From Armillaria gallica (Eukaryota; Basidiomycota; Agaricomycetes; Agaricales; Physalacriaceae): a stretch of 64,000 nucleotides of DNA. The stretch covers positions 4,061,001 through 4,125,000 of the forward strand of contig JBANDB010000007.1 of the NCBI GenBank assembly GCA_037576215.1, given 5' to 3'. Below are positions 12,825-26,384 of the stretch, piece after piece. The notes below the pieces were generated by a model, which was not told where the DNA came from, ran no database searches, and saw only the letters and a list, made by a program, of their open reading frames with translations. Position 1 is the stretch's first letter. Every line of letters begins with the position of its first letter. Both the position numbers and the translations under genes were made by a program.

Positions 12825-13452
12825 ACTTGCGGTGTGATGCTTTAATTGCAGGCCTGACGTTTTTTTGCGTTTCTTTGAGTGACGCTGAGACTCGAGAGGC
12901 TTTGAGAGCACTGAAAAGATGATTAGCCAACGGGAAAGCCGAATGCTCACTCATACTCAGACTTCTGCTCCGTCTGCGCGTAACGGAACGAAGGTGACGA
13001 CGGCGCTGGAGACGGATGCAAGGCGCGATTTTGAGAGCCTTTGTGTAGGGCTTCGCGTTCTCCTTCTTCCCGGCGGACAGCGTATTTCCAAACTCCGTCT
13101 TCTTTGAACAAGTTGAGCATGTTTGTTGTCTGCTTAGCAACGAGGCGGGGAGGGTCGGCCAGGGATTTCTGATTCCACATCAGTACAAGTAGAAAGGTGA
13201 AGGGAGAAGTGCACACACCAGCCTCTCTCTGCGTCACGATGACCAAATTCAACGAGGCCCACTATGCATCCACGGACAGACTTCGCTTCCTCTCACCCAT
13301 CTGGCAAGTGCTTGTCGGCCAGCAGACGAACACGGCAGGGAAGGAGCACACCCCGATCATCAAGAATCCTTTTTGTCGTTTCCTCCAGTAATCCGGAAGA
13401 CATATCCCTTGAGCTCGTCAGGAACGCTTTGACTTGGGGCATTGGGATTAGG
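12825..13452 (-). pseudogene. Ribosomal protein eS6 (RPS6) pseudogene at the A/B joint
   Basis: Reading leftward, pieces of eS6 appear in order but in different frames: DELKGYVFRITGGNDKK, then GVLLPCRVRLLADKH, VRGCIVG, then FKEDGVWKYAVRRE, then KKENAKPYTKALKI and RLQRRRHLRS, then EQKSEYE, and AIKASHRK at the end. eS6 is a conserved small-subunit ribosomal protein with a basic C-terminus. At least four indels or frame changes and one early stop rule out a working gene. A 40-nt intron (12,911-12,950) with GTGAGC donor, GCTAATC branch site and TTTTCAG acceptor remains, so this is a DNA-level copy and not a retrocopy. The first eS6 exon is not recognisable. Confidence 0.85.
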
Positions 13453-13489
13453 TATGAGCGTCAGAGAGAAGTCGGTGGTTTATGGGAGA

Positions 13490-14330
13490 GGGGTGCGGAC
13501 CGGATAAACCCGGGCTTCCGGCTTTGCTTTTGCTTTCTCTGGCATTTCGTTTCCTGAGTCCTCAGCGCTCATATGGTAGCAGGTCATCCTCTGCTGTACG
13601 TTTACTTGCATGAACCTCGTCAATGCCGTCGAAAGAATCGCAGAATGTACGCACGTTCAAATTTGCATTTCGAGCAAGAGCGAGGTTCTTTCCTCGCTGT
13701 ACGACACCGCGACTCGAGAGGCAGGACTCGAGATAATACTGCGTGAACGTCGCACTGATAAATTGTACCTATGAACGTGCATGCAGCTTCCTTTTCTGGC
13801 CCTGCAGAGTCAACGCCCATCGCGGTATAGTACTATCAGACTTGGTCAACGCTCGTTGATGTCCGACGACTCCCTAGTGATGCGCCATTGCGCCTGCCTA
13901 CATGTTGTTGAAAATCTTGAAAAATTCAGGAACTCAAGCTTACCGGTGCTCGTGCTCCGTTTCAGCGAGCTGGTCGAGGTTTCGCAGAAATCCTAAAGTT
14001 CACGCTCTTTTCAAAAGAAATCTAGATTCCGCTCTCCTTTTGCAGACTAGTGGCGACATACAATGATCTACACAGGAAGGATAGTTTTCCTTGCAGAGTC
14101 ATTGGAACGAACCGACGTTTCAGTGTCGTGTCTTGCGGCTGCCGCGAACTTGCGTTCCTCCTGTTATTCAGGCGTTTCTCACTGCCTAGTTTTCTCTCTT
14201 CTACTCTTCATTAATGGCCTCGGCAGGGTGTCCGCAAACGGTTTACATTTTCCGGAAGTGGAAGCCTGCATACTCTTGAAGAGGCCCAGGAATCCACAAG
14301 AATCTGTAAGGTTTCCCTGGCGGATAAATG
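13490..14330. repeat. Decayed module M, copy B1
   Basis: Close counterpart of 130-975, with the invariant 20-mer at 13,495-13,514. The - strand open stretch seen in A is interrupted differently here. No recognisable product. Confidence 0.5.
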
Positions 14331-14420
14331 AACCGAACTAGAGTTGACATTGAAAAAAAACTCACGGTCCAAGGGTTTACGTTGAATCTGGGAGGAAGTG
14401 ACCCCTCCAAGCAAAAAGTG

Positions 14421-14531
14421 TCGCAACGCACACCCTCCCGTCTTTGGAAGGGCGCGCGCTCCGATCTCTCTGGCTGGGAGTTGAAACCATCCTTCGCAGC
14501 CTGCGCTTCGCCGATACGCTAACAGAGAGCT
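14421..14531 (-). repeat. tRNA-derived SINE-like element B1
   Basis: Hairpin with CACCCTCC and GGAAGGGCG arms at about 14,428-14,460, followed on the right by a tRNA-like head (- strand) with a damaged B box. The unit C counterpart (28,033-28,150) retains the perfect B box GGTTCGACTCC. Confidence 0.55.
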
Positions 14532-14860
14532 GTGTATATGCAGTGTCGCTGGTCCACATCGCAGTCATGATTCGTTTATGTAAATGGATCCGCGACTGCA
14601 AAGTACATGCCGCTTTGGAGTTTCGTGACGTAGATTTTGAAGCGATAACCTGAAGCCACAGCCGCCTTCGTTTGAAGAAAGCGCCGCGTATTGTTAGAGA
14701 ATGGAAAATATTTGCATCACATAAGAAATCGAAAAGTGTGAGGCATAAGATAGAAGCGAGCCACGAGGTTCAGAAAGAACCGTTGAGTACGAATGCTTGC
14801 CAGAAATTACAGGTATAGTCGGTCCTTCCCGAAGACCATAAGAAACATGAAGTAAAAAGC

Positions 14861-14980
14861 TTCACAACATACACCCTGCCGTATTGAGCAGGACGTGTGT
14901 TGCGATCTCTCTCGCAGGGAATTGAACCCAGCTACGTGAAGCGACGAGGCCGCTTCCCCGATATACCATCAAAGAGTTAA
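14861..14980 (-). repeat. tRNA-derived SINE-like element B2 (variant hairpin)
   Basis: Same layout as the neighbouring SINEs but with a different stem sequence (CCCTGC paired with GCAGG). In the - strand RNA, 15 of 16 stem positions pair. The changes relative to the other variant are largely compensatory. B box reads GGTTCAATTCC. Confidence 0.6.
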
Positions 14981-15398
14981 TGGCCGTCCTACAGTGGACT
15001 CTATCAGAGCCGGACTACTACGCATATACAGACGCCGTTGAAGAAGCGAGAGCGAGCCATAAATTGCGGCTGACACAATGGAAGCCTGCCGTTCCGGACC
15101 AGAGTGTTCAATGTGGGAACAGGGAGAAAAGGAGCTGAACAAGGAGCCCTGAATGAGGGACACAGGATACAGCGAGCTAGCTGGATGCGAAACGAACGGA
15201 GGACACCCACACATTCAAGATACATGGCAACACCTCTGGAGAAAATGGACCAGAGGGAATTCTTCCCCAAGGTTTGGGGCGACTCGGAAAATTGGTGACA
15301 GACGTGTTGACGCCAAAGGGATACAAAGACTGGACTTGATAATGGTATGCCGAGCCGGAGATTAGAACAAAGAATGATCCGCCCTGGACAGAAACCAT

Positions 15399-15520
15399 GC
15401 GCAACACACGCCCTCCTTTCTTAGGGAGGGCGCGCGCTGCGATCCCTCTTGCTAGGAGCCGAACCTAGCTCGCGGAGCGAATGACACGCGTCGCTGATAT
15501 GCGAACAGAGAGCTAACAGG
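15399..15520 (-). repeat. tRNA-derived SINE-like element B3
   Basis: Best-preserved hairpin of the family (15,400-15,440). In the - strand RNA a 17-bp stem forms without a mismatch when G-U pairs are allowed. The tRNA-like head to the right has a B box with one change (GGTTCGGCTCC). Confidence 0.6.
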
Positions 15521-18500
15521 TTGAAGCTTCGTTGGCGTTGCATGACGTCGTTTATGCAAACGAGAAAGCTCACCGACGCCGTGCCCCATGCTCAGGGTGT
15601 GCAATCGAGTCGATGCGGAAGAGTGACGGAGAGTGGAAAGACGGATGGGAATAGTCGCTATGAAGATAGTCCGCAATGGTAGCTCACCCCAACAGCGAGG
15701 GTTCACTGATATAGTGAAGAGAATCTCCAAAGACAACGTGGATCTGGCAGTGTCGAACGTTAGCAGGGGATGTCGTCGATGCCGACTGGTAGTCTTGCAT
15801 GGCCAAGTGGAGACAGAGACGGAGAGCGATGTGATGTTGCGAAGCATGCACAGAAGACTCAGAGGTGCACGGATGTTCGGGTTCGCATGAGACTCATACG
15901 TCTGCGAGGGAACACCGCGACAAGGAATGATGGCGATTTGTGACATCGGAGGCTTGGTGGAACTGTTATGGAATCCACAATACGGGCTGGTTCCATGAGC
16001 CACTCTGGGTGTTGGCCATTCCGGGAAGAGCGATTGGGCCCTTAATATTTAATGATGACAATACAGGTCGGACTCTAGGTGCCTGTTCTTTCGCTCCCTG
16101 CACATCAGTCACGTCCGACTGCGAGGTTTCTCTCAGCACCGAATCCTCCGGCTCCTCCCCGCCCGTTAGATACTGCATGCGAATCCATGGGTCGGTAGTA
16201 AGTTTGAAGGGATAGGGGGCAAGATCGCGATTTGGTCGTGGAAGGGAGATATAGCCACGGATGTATAGTTGCCAGTGAAATATCAGTGATCTTGCAGACA
16301 GCCTGTACGAGAGTCTAGTCGATGTGATTATCTGATGGCAGGAAATCGAGTCTGCATCCGCGCGTCGACCGAGCGGGGATAAAAGCATGACGGACTCGAC
16401 GCACGGTGTAAAGTTGGTTTGTTTGGGATATTGCTTGGAGCGACTGCGGAGAAAGTGCACACGTCTAAGCTGCGAGCATAGGAGCGTTGAGATGGCCGAG
16501 TAGTGGAAAGTGCTCAGAGGTCGCTAGTGGTCGTAGGTACGCGAAGGTGAACGGTCCGAAGTCCGACAGTCTGAAATTTCGACCGTGGGAACAGCGCTAC
16601 CACCCTCTTGGTAGCTCTTGGTGTGTTCCACGTTCACAGCCGCAGCACTGTTTTTCTACGTTGTCGACTCAGCCCAGCGGAATCTTATCGATGCTCGTTG
16701 CGACTCGAACTCTCCATTGCATGCGCGGACTCGACAAAGGTTCTTTGGCTCTCGAACTACAATCTTTTACATAGACCAAGATGGTAGACAGCTGTCGCGG
16801 CTCTGGACTTCTATGAGCATCTCTTTCATCGTGAGTGCGTCGTTGGTTAGTATCTTCATTGACTCATATCTAGACCGTTTCTGCTCGCCTTGAAGTTCCT
16901 CCTCCCGTTGGCCATCGTGTTCGTTCTTTTATCATATCTATGATATAAGATGGTGCCCGCCTGTATGCTTAATTCTTGATCGTATCGTTTTCGGCTTTCG
17001 GCACGCGAGGAAGATTGGACTCCATGAGACTCGGGACTGTGGAAGGTGCGCTCTCTTTTTATACACATCACATTTTCTCTCTGATTAAGCCATGTCGTTC
17101 AGGATGCTTGGCTCATACGTGTCATGAATGTGTACTTCAAGAAACGACATCGACGGGCGTACACAGACCATTCACACTCGGTCACTATGCGACACGGATG
17201 GCCATCTAATGGATTTGGGGTGCGTCGACTCTCTTTTCGATAAAATCATTTGGAATTAATCTGGTGCTATGTTAGTAGATTTGTATCCATTGCCCATTCC
17301 TTCATCGACAACCCATCGCGAAGTTTGTATCTAGAACACACCTTCAACAGTTCGCCATATTCACCTTGCCACCGGACGCTGTCATCGACGATCGTGGACT
17401 TGCAAAGAACAACGATGAAGACTATCTGCTCGTCTTGCAGGACAGCGACTCCGCTCATCTTGCTGGATGACGACCTCCCAAGCATGTACCATTCCGGTAC
17501 GCAACTCCAGAGGCAACGCTGGCGTCGCAAGTTCAGAGAAGAGACGGCGCGTGTATGCCTATCTTGGGCAATATGTTTGAGTGATTATCCTGAAAGATCT
17601 ACACCGAACTTGGTCCTTGGAACATACGTACTGTTACTTCGCAGACGTTTTCTGCAAGCGGGAGAGTAGTGTTGATACTCTGCATAATCGAGCGTTGTTG
17701 GTACAAAGTCTCTTCTTAGTGCGTATCCTAATCTCTTCAAGTGCCCTCTTTTCTGATTGCCAGATTTAGCTATGGACATAGACGACGATTCCAGCCCAGA
17801 CGGGATCTTTGAGGGAAAATTCTACCGGTTAGCCTCGGTACGGTCTACCATTTACTTGGCTATTCACTGACCCCCCGTTAGGATTTCCATGAATTTCACC
17901 GAAATCAGCGAGTGTCCCGCTTAGCTCCTAACTGGGACGCACCAGCGCCAGACATTACGAGGCCCGGTCCAAGTTGCCGCTACGCCTCGTTGCTGATCTT
18001 GAAGCTGCGACGCCAAGCTTTCAAGCCCGCAGAAGTTTGCTCCTGAGGCTTGCGAGCTCTAGAAGACTCTGCTCCTCCAATCATTGTTGTACACTCGATT
18101 TGTGCGGCGTCTTTCGTCAGCCGCTAAATCACCAGCTGGCGAATCCTAGATGTTCGGGACCACGATCAAGGGATCTTCCTCGATGTCCCGAATCAGCCTG
18201 CATCACAGTCATACCTATTCACCTCCGTATCTCGCAACGTCTCCAACGCCGTGATAATATCCCTTGTCACATCTCTTTTTGGTGTTGGTCTTCGCATCTT
18301 GCGAGCTCGAGGGATCTTTCGAGAGTCGTCTCGACCTTGTCCGTCAAGTTACAGCACTTTTCCGTCCTTTTTACTTTGCGACCTGCCAGTCCGCTCTGGT
18401 CAAAGTCGTTATCATGTGGAATTTAAGAGAGCTGCGTCAGCTTTGACTGATGGAGCTGTCGCTTTGTCTCCAGACTTTGCGACCAATCCAAATCGCGATA

Positions 18501-19675
18501 CCCAGGGTCGGATCAAATTTCTCTTGGCATGGGGAGCTTAAGGAACGGGAATGATTTGGACGGTGGTCGTAATCCACGACTCAAGAACTACGCGCGTTGG
18601 CCTGAGGAAGGAGATATCGGTATATCTTTGTGGAATATCGGGTGACGCGACAAGTACACTCGCATCCAGGTACAGTGATTCGTTGATTCTCGTGTGCAAA
18701 CGAGCTTATACGTCTTTTTCAGACACTTCGCATTTAGATCGTGCCATTTTTGACGACAAGTATGAATAAAATGTCATCCTCCAAGGAACGGATCTGCCGG
18801 TCATATGCCATGCTTGTTTTTCGAAGATTTACAGCCTGTGCTCAGAACGAATACTGTGTTTGTATTAAAAGTATCGATTTACAACGAATGTTTTGTTTTG
18901 TGACGTTGGTGCGCTCGAAGACGTTACCAATAAAACTTGTCCCTCACCACTGCTATCACTCGAGAGGCAATTGTTGCGTTAATTTCAAGCACAGATCTGC
19001 ACGAAATGGGCGTACCACGACAGATGCCTTTGCAGTCTCGGACGTTGGGAGTCGAACCCGCTGGCATATCACCTTGCTACGCCTTTATTGTAATCGGATC
19101 ATCAATAACAAGCAATAGCCCAGCAGGTTAGGAAGGACCAGGACGTACCTCACGAGGCCGATTACTCGTTAATGGCGCCATGAGCGGCGCAGGTTCGTGT
19201 ATCCGGAGGTATCTAGTGAATAGCTGTCTCCAAAGGCGACCAGCTCAGACGTGCAAGGGCCAAAAAATACAACATGCGGCCTCTTGCTGCATATATCGCG
19301 ATTGCTCTGACTCGGAGATCGATTATCGAAGCTATTCGCCGGCACACCCTCAGATCCTTTAGAAGGCACCTGCAGTGAGTTCTTCGCTCGTCTAGAGTTG
19401 TCCTGTTTGTGTAAACCCAGTTGCTGCGGCGCATCAAAGAGAGTCGAATCAGCTTTTGAATACCCAGGAAGGTCATAGAAAAGTTACTGTGCTCGAAGAT
19501 TAGAGAGGAGAGACTGAAGTCCAAAAGGAAGTACATAGATTCTGCGATGGAGGTGGCGTAAGTGACGCTGCCCTACGTGTATAGAACGCTCCGATAGAGA
19601 GGATTGGTTTGTTACAGACACATAAGTATACTTGAATAAATGGGCTGTCAAACATATGTACATGGAGAGGCGAGT
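15521..19675. other. Noncoding part of unit B, no supported gene
   Basis: Counterpart of 1,191-6,079. Reading frames are short and overlap on both strands. The tRNA-like remnant recurs at 19,033-19,092. I find no protein similarity. Confidence 0.6.
19033..19092 (-). repeat. tRNA-like remnant (unit B)
   Basis: Copy of the element at 4,733-4,800, with B-box core GGGTTCGACTCCC on the - strand. No acceptor stem can be formed. Confidence 0.4.
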
Positions 19676-20510
19676 CGGGCATGCGGACCGGATAAATCCG
19701 GGCTTCTTTGCCTTTCGCTTTCACCGGCGTTCCAATAACACCAACACCAACACCATTTCCTCGACCATCTTCATCGTACGACGGATCAGCACCATCAGCT
19801 CCCGCCATACTGCTACACTGTATGAATCTCGTTTTATACTGTCCAAAGACCTGCAGAAGAAAAACCGACACACGTTCAAATTATTGTTCGAGCGACGAGT
19901 GGGGGGTTCTTTCCGTTCTGCACCGTCCGAGGCTCAAGATAATCTTGTACGAAGACCGCTACCTTGATAACGATATTTTCCTCTTCCTGTGGAGGCAAAA
20001 TCCTATCTCTCCACACCACTTGTCCCAAGGCCTCGTCGCCGTCGATGTTCGGGAACTTGATGGTGACGCGCCTGCCTACGCGTTATTGGGAATCTTGACA
20101 ATCGCAGGAATTCAAGCTCATCGGTACTCGTCCTCCATTCCAACGAGCTCATCACTTGCCCGGTATATCGAGGCTCATGTTGTTTAGATGGACGACTCCA
20201 AAAGAACTTCATGATCTTCTCTAAAAACCTTCATTCCGCTCATCTTTCCACTGGTGGCGGTATACAGATATCGACATGCTAGGACTGTCCTCGTCACAGA
20301 GCCGTTGGGATGGACCAATGTTTCAGCGTCATGCCTTGCGCTTCAGACGGTTTCCACAAATCTGCGTTTGTCGCTTCCCGGTTTCTTTCTTCTACCCTTT
20401 ATCAATGACCTTGACAAGATGTACATAGAATTGTTATAAAGCGACCCTCGTCGCCGAGGAGTCGACTCCTCCCTTTGCTTCGACCGCGTTCAACGTTTTC
20501 TTTTAAACTT
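19676..20510. repeat. Decayed module M, copy B2
   Basis: Counterpart of 6,080-6,950, with the conserved core at 19,683-19,702. The - strand open stretch is kept (FPNIDGDEALGQVVWRDRIL). Both B2 and A2 share the same 1-nt loss after VAR relative to copies A1 and B1. Confidence 0.45.
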
Positions 20511-21422
20511 GTTGGCTAAGGGCAAAAGAAAATTGTGCAGCCGCGAGACTTGGGTGGGATAGTGATGCGGTCAAGGTGAGTATAGTTCGTTACGACTGCG
20601 TTCGGTGCCTAATATCTGACAATTGATCAAAATTTCGACAATATTTTAATAGCATCCTCAGCACGATGATAACACCTCTCTCTTCAGGTATGTAGCATTT
20701 ACTGTGCGGTAAAAATGTGCAAGCTGGATACTGAGATTTTTCTTCGCAGACATGACCAATTTCTTCTGAGCACGGCGGTATAATATCGTATTTCGTCTTC
20801 ATAGTGCCTTGTCCGCATAGTCATCGAACATCCGAAGAATTCATTTCTTATAATTGTTCTATTTACAACCCAAAAACCGAATCTCTTGACCGGCATCCGT
20901 CTGATCTTGAGGGGTAACACGGCATCAAGCTCTTTTCATGGATCATTCAGATGATTAAGCTAGATGACACGGCAGCTGTGGCATGCTCAAGTTACTCACG
21001 AAGACTCGATATCAGTGGGCGGTTTGGGGCAGACTGAAGATGCTGAAGGTGTGGAGAGAATTCCCAGTTTGTCGGCGATCCCCCGATAGCTACCCGTTGA
21101 TTGGCGCTCGAAGCTATTGAACTTGGGCATGGCCTTCGTGTAATACCTTCGAAGTGCAGTGTATACTGCTCGGAATGACACTGCTCTTAACAGCAGACCA
21201 CCGGGGTAGCATCGGGTCATGGCTATGCGGTTTTCTTTTTCTCGGCAGTGCATAAGCATCTTCTCATCAAAGTCGAAGCAATGATGCTGTAAGGCACGCA
21301 TCCACCGTGTGGTGTATATGTGTACAGCACCTTCTCTTCCACTGCACCTCCATCGTTGAGCATTGGGATGGACAAACGGTGAGCCCTTCATTACGGTTGC
21401 TAGAATCGCTTTTGCTCATGAA
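20511..21422. promoter_or_regulatory. Upstream region of NLR-B
   Basis: Colinear with 6,951-7,874. The TATA-like sites of unit A read TGTAAGG and TATATGT here. No gene seen. Confidence 0.3.
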
Positions 21423-24400
21423 ATGGTAGATATCGCTTTCGTCGGATCAAAGGTACGGTCGCTTCTACTATCACATTCGCGGTCTTTTCGCTAAGTGCCG
21501 TTGTGACGTAGCTATCGAAATACTCAATCTACCCTCAGAATGGGGTAGACGGTCGTATTATCTCAAGATATTTGCGGGAAATGTCTACGAAAAGACCAAG
21601 ACGCACAAGGTGGAGAAGAAAGACGGTGGAACAACCTCGACACCGAGATGGACACTGAATCTTGACCTGTAATGGTGTTAAAATGCCGCTTGAGTTGTAG
21701 CTCATTGCATATCCAGGAGCGACACCGGGGAATCTGAGACATTTGAAGTGGAAATATACTGCCGTCAGGACAAGGGAGAGTATCGAGTCCTAGGTTTTTC
21801 TGAGGCATTGATCCGAGATATTCTGATTGGTGAAAACGACAGTAAGTGCCTTGTACTCTCCCCCGTCAGTATCTAAAATATATGCGCTAGCTATCATCAT
21901 ACCCATACGTAGCAAGCTTTCCTGCGCCAACGTCTCTTTGAAGATCTTCAGAGAAGGTGCCTCCGACTACTCTTCGATCACACAATCGGCAAGCGAGGAT
22001 CAAGACATGTCGGCCCCATCCCAGAGTGGTCCATCAATTTTTATGGATCTCGAAAATCAGGATACCTCAGCCTTGTCGAGTCTGCAACCCGAGGAAACCT
22101 CTGCGGCGTCGGTGGAAGATTATTATGCAACTGCGGAGGAAGTCGTTGGGGAAACCGTCAAGCTTGACTTCGAACACTCAGAATGGATGTCCAGATTGAT
22201 CGATGGTTTCGATATCGTGAAGAGCGTCATTGACGCATTCACGAGCGTGAGCACGTTCCTTGCGACAATTTTGTAGGTGCTAATGAGCATTGCCAGGCAC
22301 ACCCCGCTGCCTCAATAGCATGGGGTGTCATTTCCCCTTGTGTTAATGTAAGTACAAGCCTTATCGGAAGCAGGACGATCAGCTTACCACGCGTTTTCGG
22401 ATAGATTTTGAAGCAGCGGATAGAACGGGATAACACTGTACTCCGACTGTACGAAGCAATGATCATGACCTACAAGGAGGCGAGCAGCTACCGCCAGCTG
22501 TGGCAGGAAGAGCGGTTGCAACCGATCTACAAAGCGTTGTTCCAGACAACGTCCGATTGCGGGATGTTCATCAAGAGATATACAAACAAAAATCGCATCA
22601 GTGGGTCCATCGTTCATTTCAAGACAGTAATATCTCACACCTATTTCAGAGCGCTTACTTTTACGGAACGTGACAGAGAATGCAGAAGAATTCATTCAAG
22701 AGTTTGAGAATTTGTGTAAGCAGCTGAAATCGGGTGTAGCAAAGGACACGCTTGTCGCGACATTAGGTGTCAGAGCCAATGCTGATATACTTGGTATGTC
22801 CCTTCGAATCACTCAAGAATGTACTCTAAGCCCAATCCGAGTAGCTATGGAGAGATTTCTGAAGAAACTAGAGCCCGAGCAGGAACTTGGTCCTAAATCG
22901 ACGTGTATGCCCGGTACACGCAAGGAAACCATCAAGTACTTGTTGACGTGGATTACGGACTGCGACGACAGCGTCCTTTGGTGTAGTGGTCTGGCGGGGA
23001 CGGGCAAAAGTTCACTTGTCGGCACCCTCCATAACCGTCTCTGCTTGGATATGAGCCACCGTAGTCGCCTTGCTACTTTCATTCGTTACGACAGAACCTT
23101 GTACCGGGATTCGTCAGGACTCATCATGTCCATTGCCTACTCTTTGGGCATGTTCGATCATCGCATAGGCAATGCCATCGCTCAAGCTTTGACTGCATCT
23201 CCTGCTGCAGCTAAATTGCCAGCATCCGAATCATGTACCCAGTTCCGAATCCTCGTGCAGGACCCATTGAAGATGATTTCGGAATTACAAGATGAAGGGC
23301 CATTGGTTGTTATCATTGACGGTCTTGATGAAAGCGATGTGTCGAAGGAGTTGCTGGAAGTGCTTGCGAATGGATTTGGGCCCGAACTGCCATTCATGCG
23401 GCTCATTATCTCGAGTCGGCCCGAGGATAAGATTGCTCGGGTTTTCAAGGACCACCCACATCTCCATCGCTATCCTTTAGATACCTCCTCAGCTGAGGTG
23501 AAACAGGACATATGGCACTTCATCCAGCAAAGATTTGCCAGCATTGACGATGAGAGGGTCTGGGGCACCCACAATAAGGAAGATGTTATCACTTCACTGG
23601 CTGAGCGGGCGAGCGGGCTGTTCATATGGGCGGCCACGGTCTGTTCATTCCTATGCGGTCTTCCCTGTCTTCGGAGGCTCAACGTGTTACTTGAAACTAC
23701 TATTCCAGCAGATGCAATGGAAGCCCTGACGACACTATATCAATCCGCCTTGGATACCATTGTATCAGAAGTACCGGGAACGAAGGAAGATGTCCAACGT
23801 TGCATTCGTGCAGTGCTAGGCGCCCTGATTGTTCGCAAGAGTAGCATGACGGTTCCTATGCTTCCCGAACTTGTTCTGCAAGAAGAAGACCCTTCAGCGC
23901 AGCTCATCATCGCCAAATTAGGAAGTGTGGTACAAGAGAGATCCGGGAGCCTGGAGCTTATACATAAATCATTCGATGATTTTCTCCAAGATCATCGCAG
24001 GTGCGGGGATGGATGGTTCATAGATGTCAAGGAGCATGAACAGGAGCTTGCTCGGCGATGTGTGTCATCCTTGACGTTGTTTTTCAAAAATTGGGCACCA
24101 ACCACAGTTCAACTTGAACCTGTTCTTTCAGACATCAATGTAAAGGAGACCATACAGGATCACTACCGCCATGTTGTGCCATCCCACATTCGAGATTACG
24201 CTGTGAATGTTCTAGACTGGCATCTTGATGCCTTTGTTGAGCTTGGGATCAACACTTGGTGTCCCTTGTTTGATTGTTACTTCTTGTTTTGGCTCGAAAT
24301 AATGCTTGCATTTCATTCTTTGCTTCCATGGGACAAGGTCATTTCTGTGGTCAATGTAAGCCGTTCACGCTCTATATCCTAAATAAACACAGCCTCATTG

Positions 24401-25926
24401 TTACTTTTTTTAGGCAGAAGTTACAGATCAGAGCCTTCGCACATATATTTACCATGCCTTCACATTCTGGGACCGTTTTGCTGGATTGTCAAAATTGTCA
24501 ATATTGTCAACAGATCCAGTCAACCCTGCACATGTGTACACCCATGCAATGACCATCTCGCCTTCTGCGAACTTTATCTGCAGAGACTGGGGGCAAAGCA
24601 GTGGTGTCAATATCCCCTTTGATAAGGAGCGCCTGCTAGCTTTCACACCTTGCAGACATATCACTGACACACCCCTGGGCAGTTACTATGTTAAATGTTT
24701 CTCTATTTTCCGAGGCTCCCGACACATTCAATACAATTTCCTAATCCAGCCTGGGGACAATGAATCAAGACGCCAATTCGGAATATTCTCTTTTGGAAGA
24801 TCTCTCCTGTTCGATGTTGACACAGGGAGGATACTGGACCAATCACCTTTGATTCTATGCTCCCCTAATTTGCAATTACCCCCGGAACCCGACTTCGACC
24901 CCTTCACCTCCTACAAATCATTTTATGCCGGTGTTCAGACTGTTAGTTTCATGTGGTGGAAATTTTGTTGCGGGGACGAGTCCGAGTACTCCTTCAATAG
25001 TACACAATATGAAATTATTGAAAGGCACAACGGCGACCCTCAAGATGCCATGATATCCAATGTTGACGACAACGATTTCGACAATAGAACTGACAACAGT
25101 ATAATGCCATTATCCATGTTCATCTCCATCGCTAATACCCAGACTCCCTTCCACTGCGACAATTATCTGTTACGTGCAATTGGGTCAAAAAGTTGTTCTG
25201 TGGAACAATATGCACACGGATTAATCGTTGTTGATAAGCATTCGGGCTTGATGCTCAAAGTTGAGCCAGGCACTATTAGTTGCAAAAAATGGATGACCCT
25301 GGATGGTGGGGCAAATGGTGTCCATGTGTTCGCCGTCTTGGAGGATGGATCTAGGTTACTAGGATTGACGAGAGCTACAGGCAAGATATCGTTGCGAGAG
25401 TGGGAAACATCATCGGGTACTCTTTGCCGTGAACACATATATGGCAGGTCATAATCTTTTATCATCCATGATAACACTGACCACCAGGAACACAGATTAC
25501 CCTGATTTCAAATATGACCCTCATAGAGCTTTTAAGTGCAAAATATCGCCCGACGGTTCAAAGGTCGCACTCTCCAATGGGTGGGGGTTCTCCCAGACAT
25601 ACCTGTTAGGAATCACGCCTGGATCGAGTGTGGATATCACGGACCTCAAGGACACGATGGACTTGGCGTGGTTTCCTGACAGCAAACGAATTGCCTACTT
25701 GCGAAGTTGCCAGCGATGTGATCATGAACATGAAGATGGTGACAAATGTTGTGATCTTGTTGTTCAATGCCTTGCGAGCGGTCAGATTACTACGATTCAC
25801 CGTTGGTACAATGTGTATGCTCCGTATTGCGAGGTCTCTGTCACTCCCGATGGGGCCAGGGTGATTACCCATGAAGAAAGAGCCGATCAGTGCGAATTCA
25901 GGACATGGGACATTTCGGATTTATAG
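21423..25926 (+). CDS. NLR-type protein: C2-like, NACHT NTPase, WD40-like C-terminus (copy B)
   Basis: Same ten-exon structure as copy A: 21423-21452, 21496-21668, 21717-21841, 21891-22246, 22297-22347, 22405-22600, 22650-22793, 22845-24355, 24414-25447, 25488-25926. The joined frame is open for 1,352 residues. Intron 1 is 43 nt, so only the spliced form keeps frame, which supports the junction proposed in A. Walker A GLAGTGKSS and Walker B PLVVIIDGLDES are intact. Differences from A concentrate in the first part of exon 9 (propeller region). That exon also has a six-codon expansion from repeated TTGTCAA units (24,480-24,510). No disabling change is visible, so it is probably functional. Confidence 0.85.
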
Positions 25927-26384
25927 AATATCTGTCTGTATTGTAGGATACATTTATGCCTCACTCACGCTCCCTTGGCCGCCCGATTCCAACATCATTC
26001 AGCACCAACCTTTTCAAAATCGAAATACAAACAGTATAAAAGAAACAACATGGCACCAGATTTGGCAAAAGTTCAACTGAACATCGTTCAACATTGCAAC
26101 GTTGAGCGCTTGCTGAAGCCGAGGGCTCACTGTGCTTGTGACCACTATTCCTTGCGCGAAAGAAGAAATGAAAGGGGTGTATTGCCAGTGAATATGTTGG
26201 ACTTGGACGACGACTTTGCGTAAAATAATTCATCACGAAGTATATGGATAACAGCATAGCATGAATACACCCAGGATCGCAGCGCCAAGCTCAGGTGGCA
26301 TTGCCATAATCACCGGAGATTAAGCAGTGGTTGCTCTGCGTAGCGTGTAAGCACATGGAAACAAACGAGAAGGGGTAGAAAACG
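25927..26384. other. 3' flank of NLR-B
   Basis: Counterpart of 12,404-12,824, including the 57-residue open frame at 26,050-26,223. No independent gene supported. Confidence 0.35.

Larger units (their letters stand above)
1..13410 (+). repeat. Tandem segmental duplication, unit A
   Basis: First of three head-to-tail units of about 13.4 kb. Position 1 matches 13,411 and 26,965, all three falling inside the same RPS6-derived stretch, and similarity to unit B continues nearly uninterrupted to the A/B joint. The unit holds a decayed module (130-975), one SINE core, a second copy of the module (about 6,080-6,950), the NLR-A gene and an RPS6 pseudogene. Relative to B and C it lacks about 980 bp between two SINE copies. 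Its true left end may lie outside the window. Confidence 0.9.
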
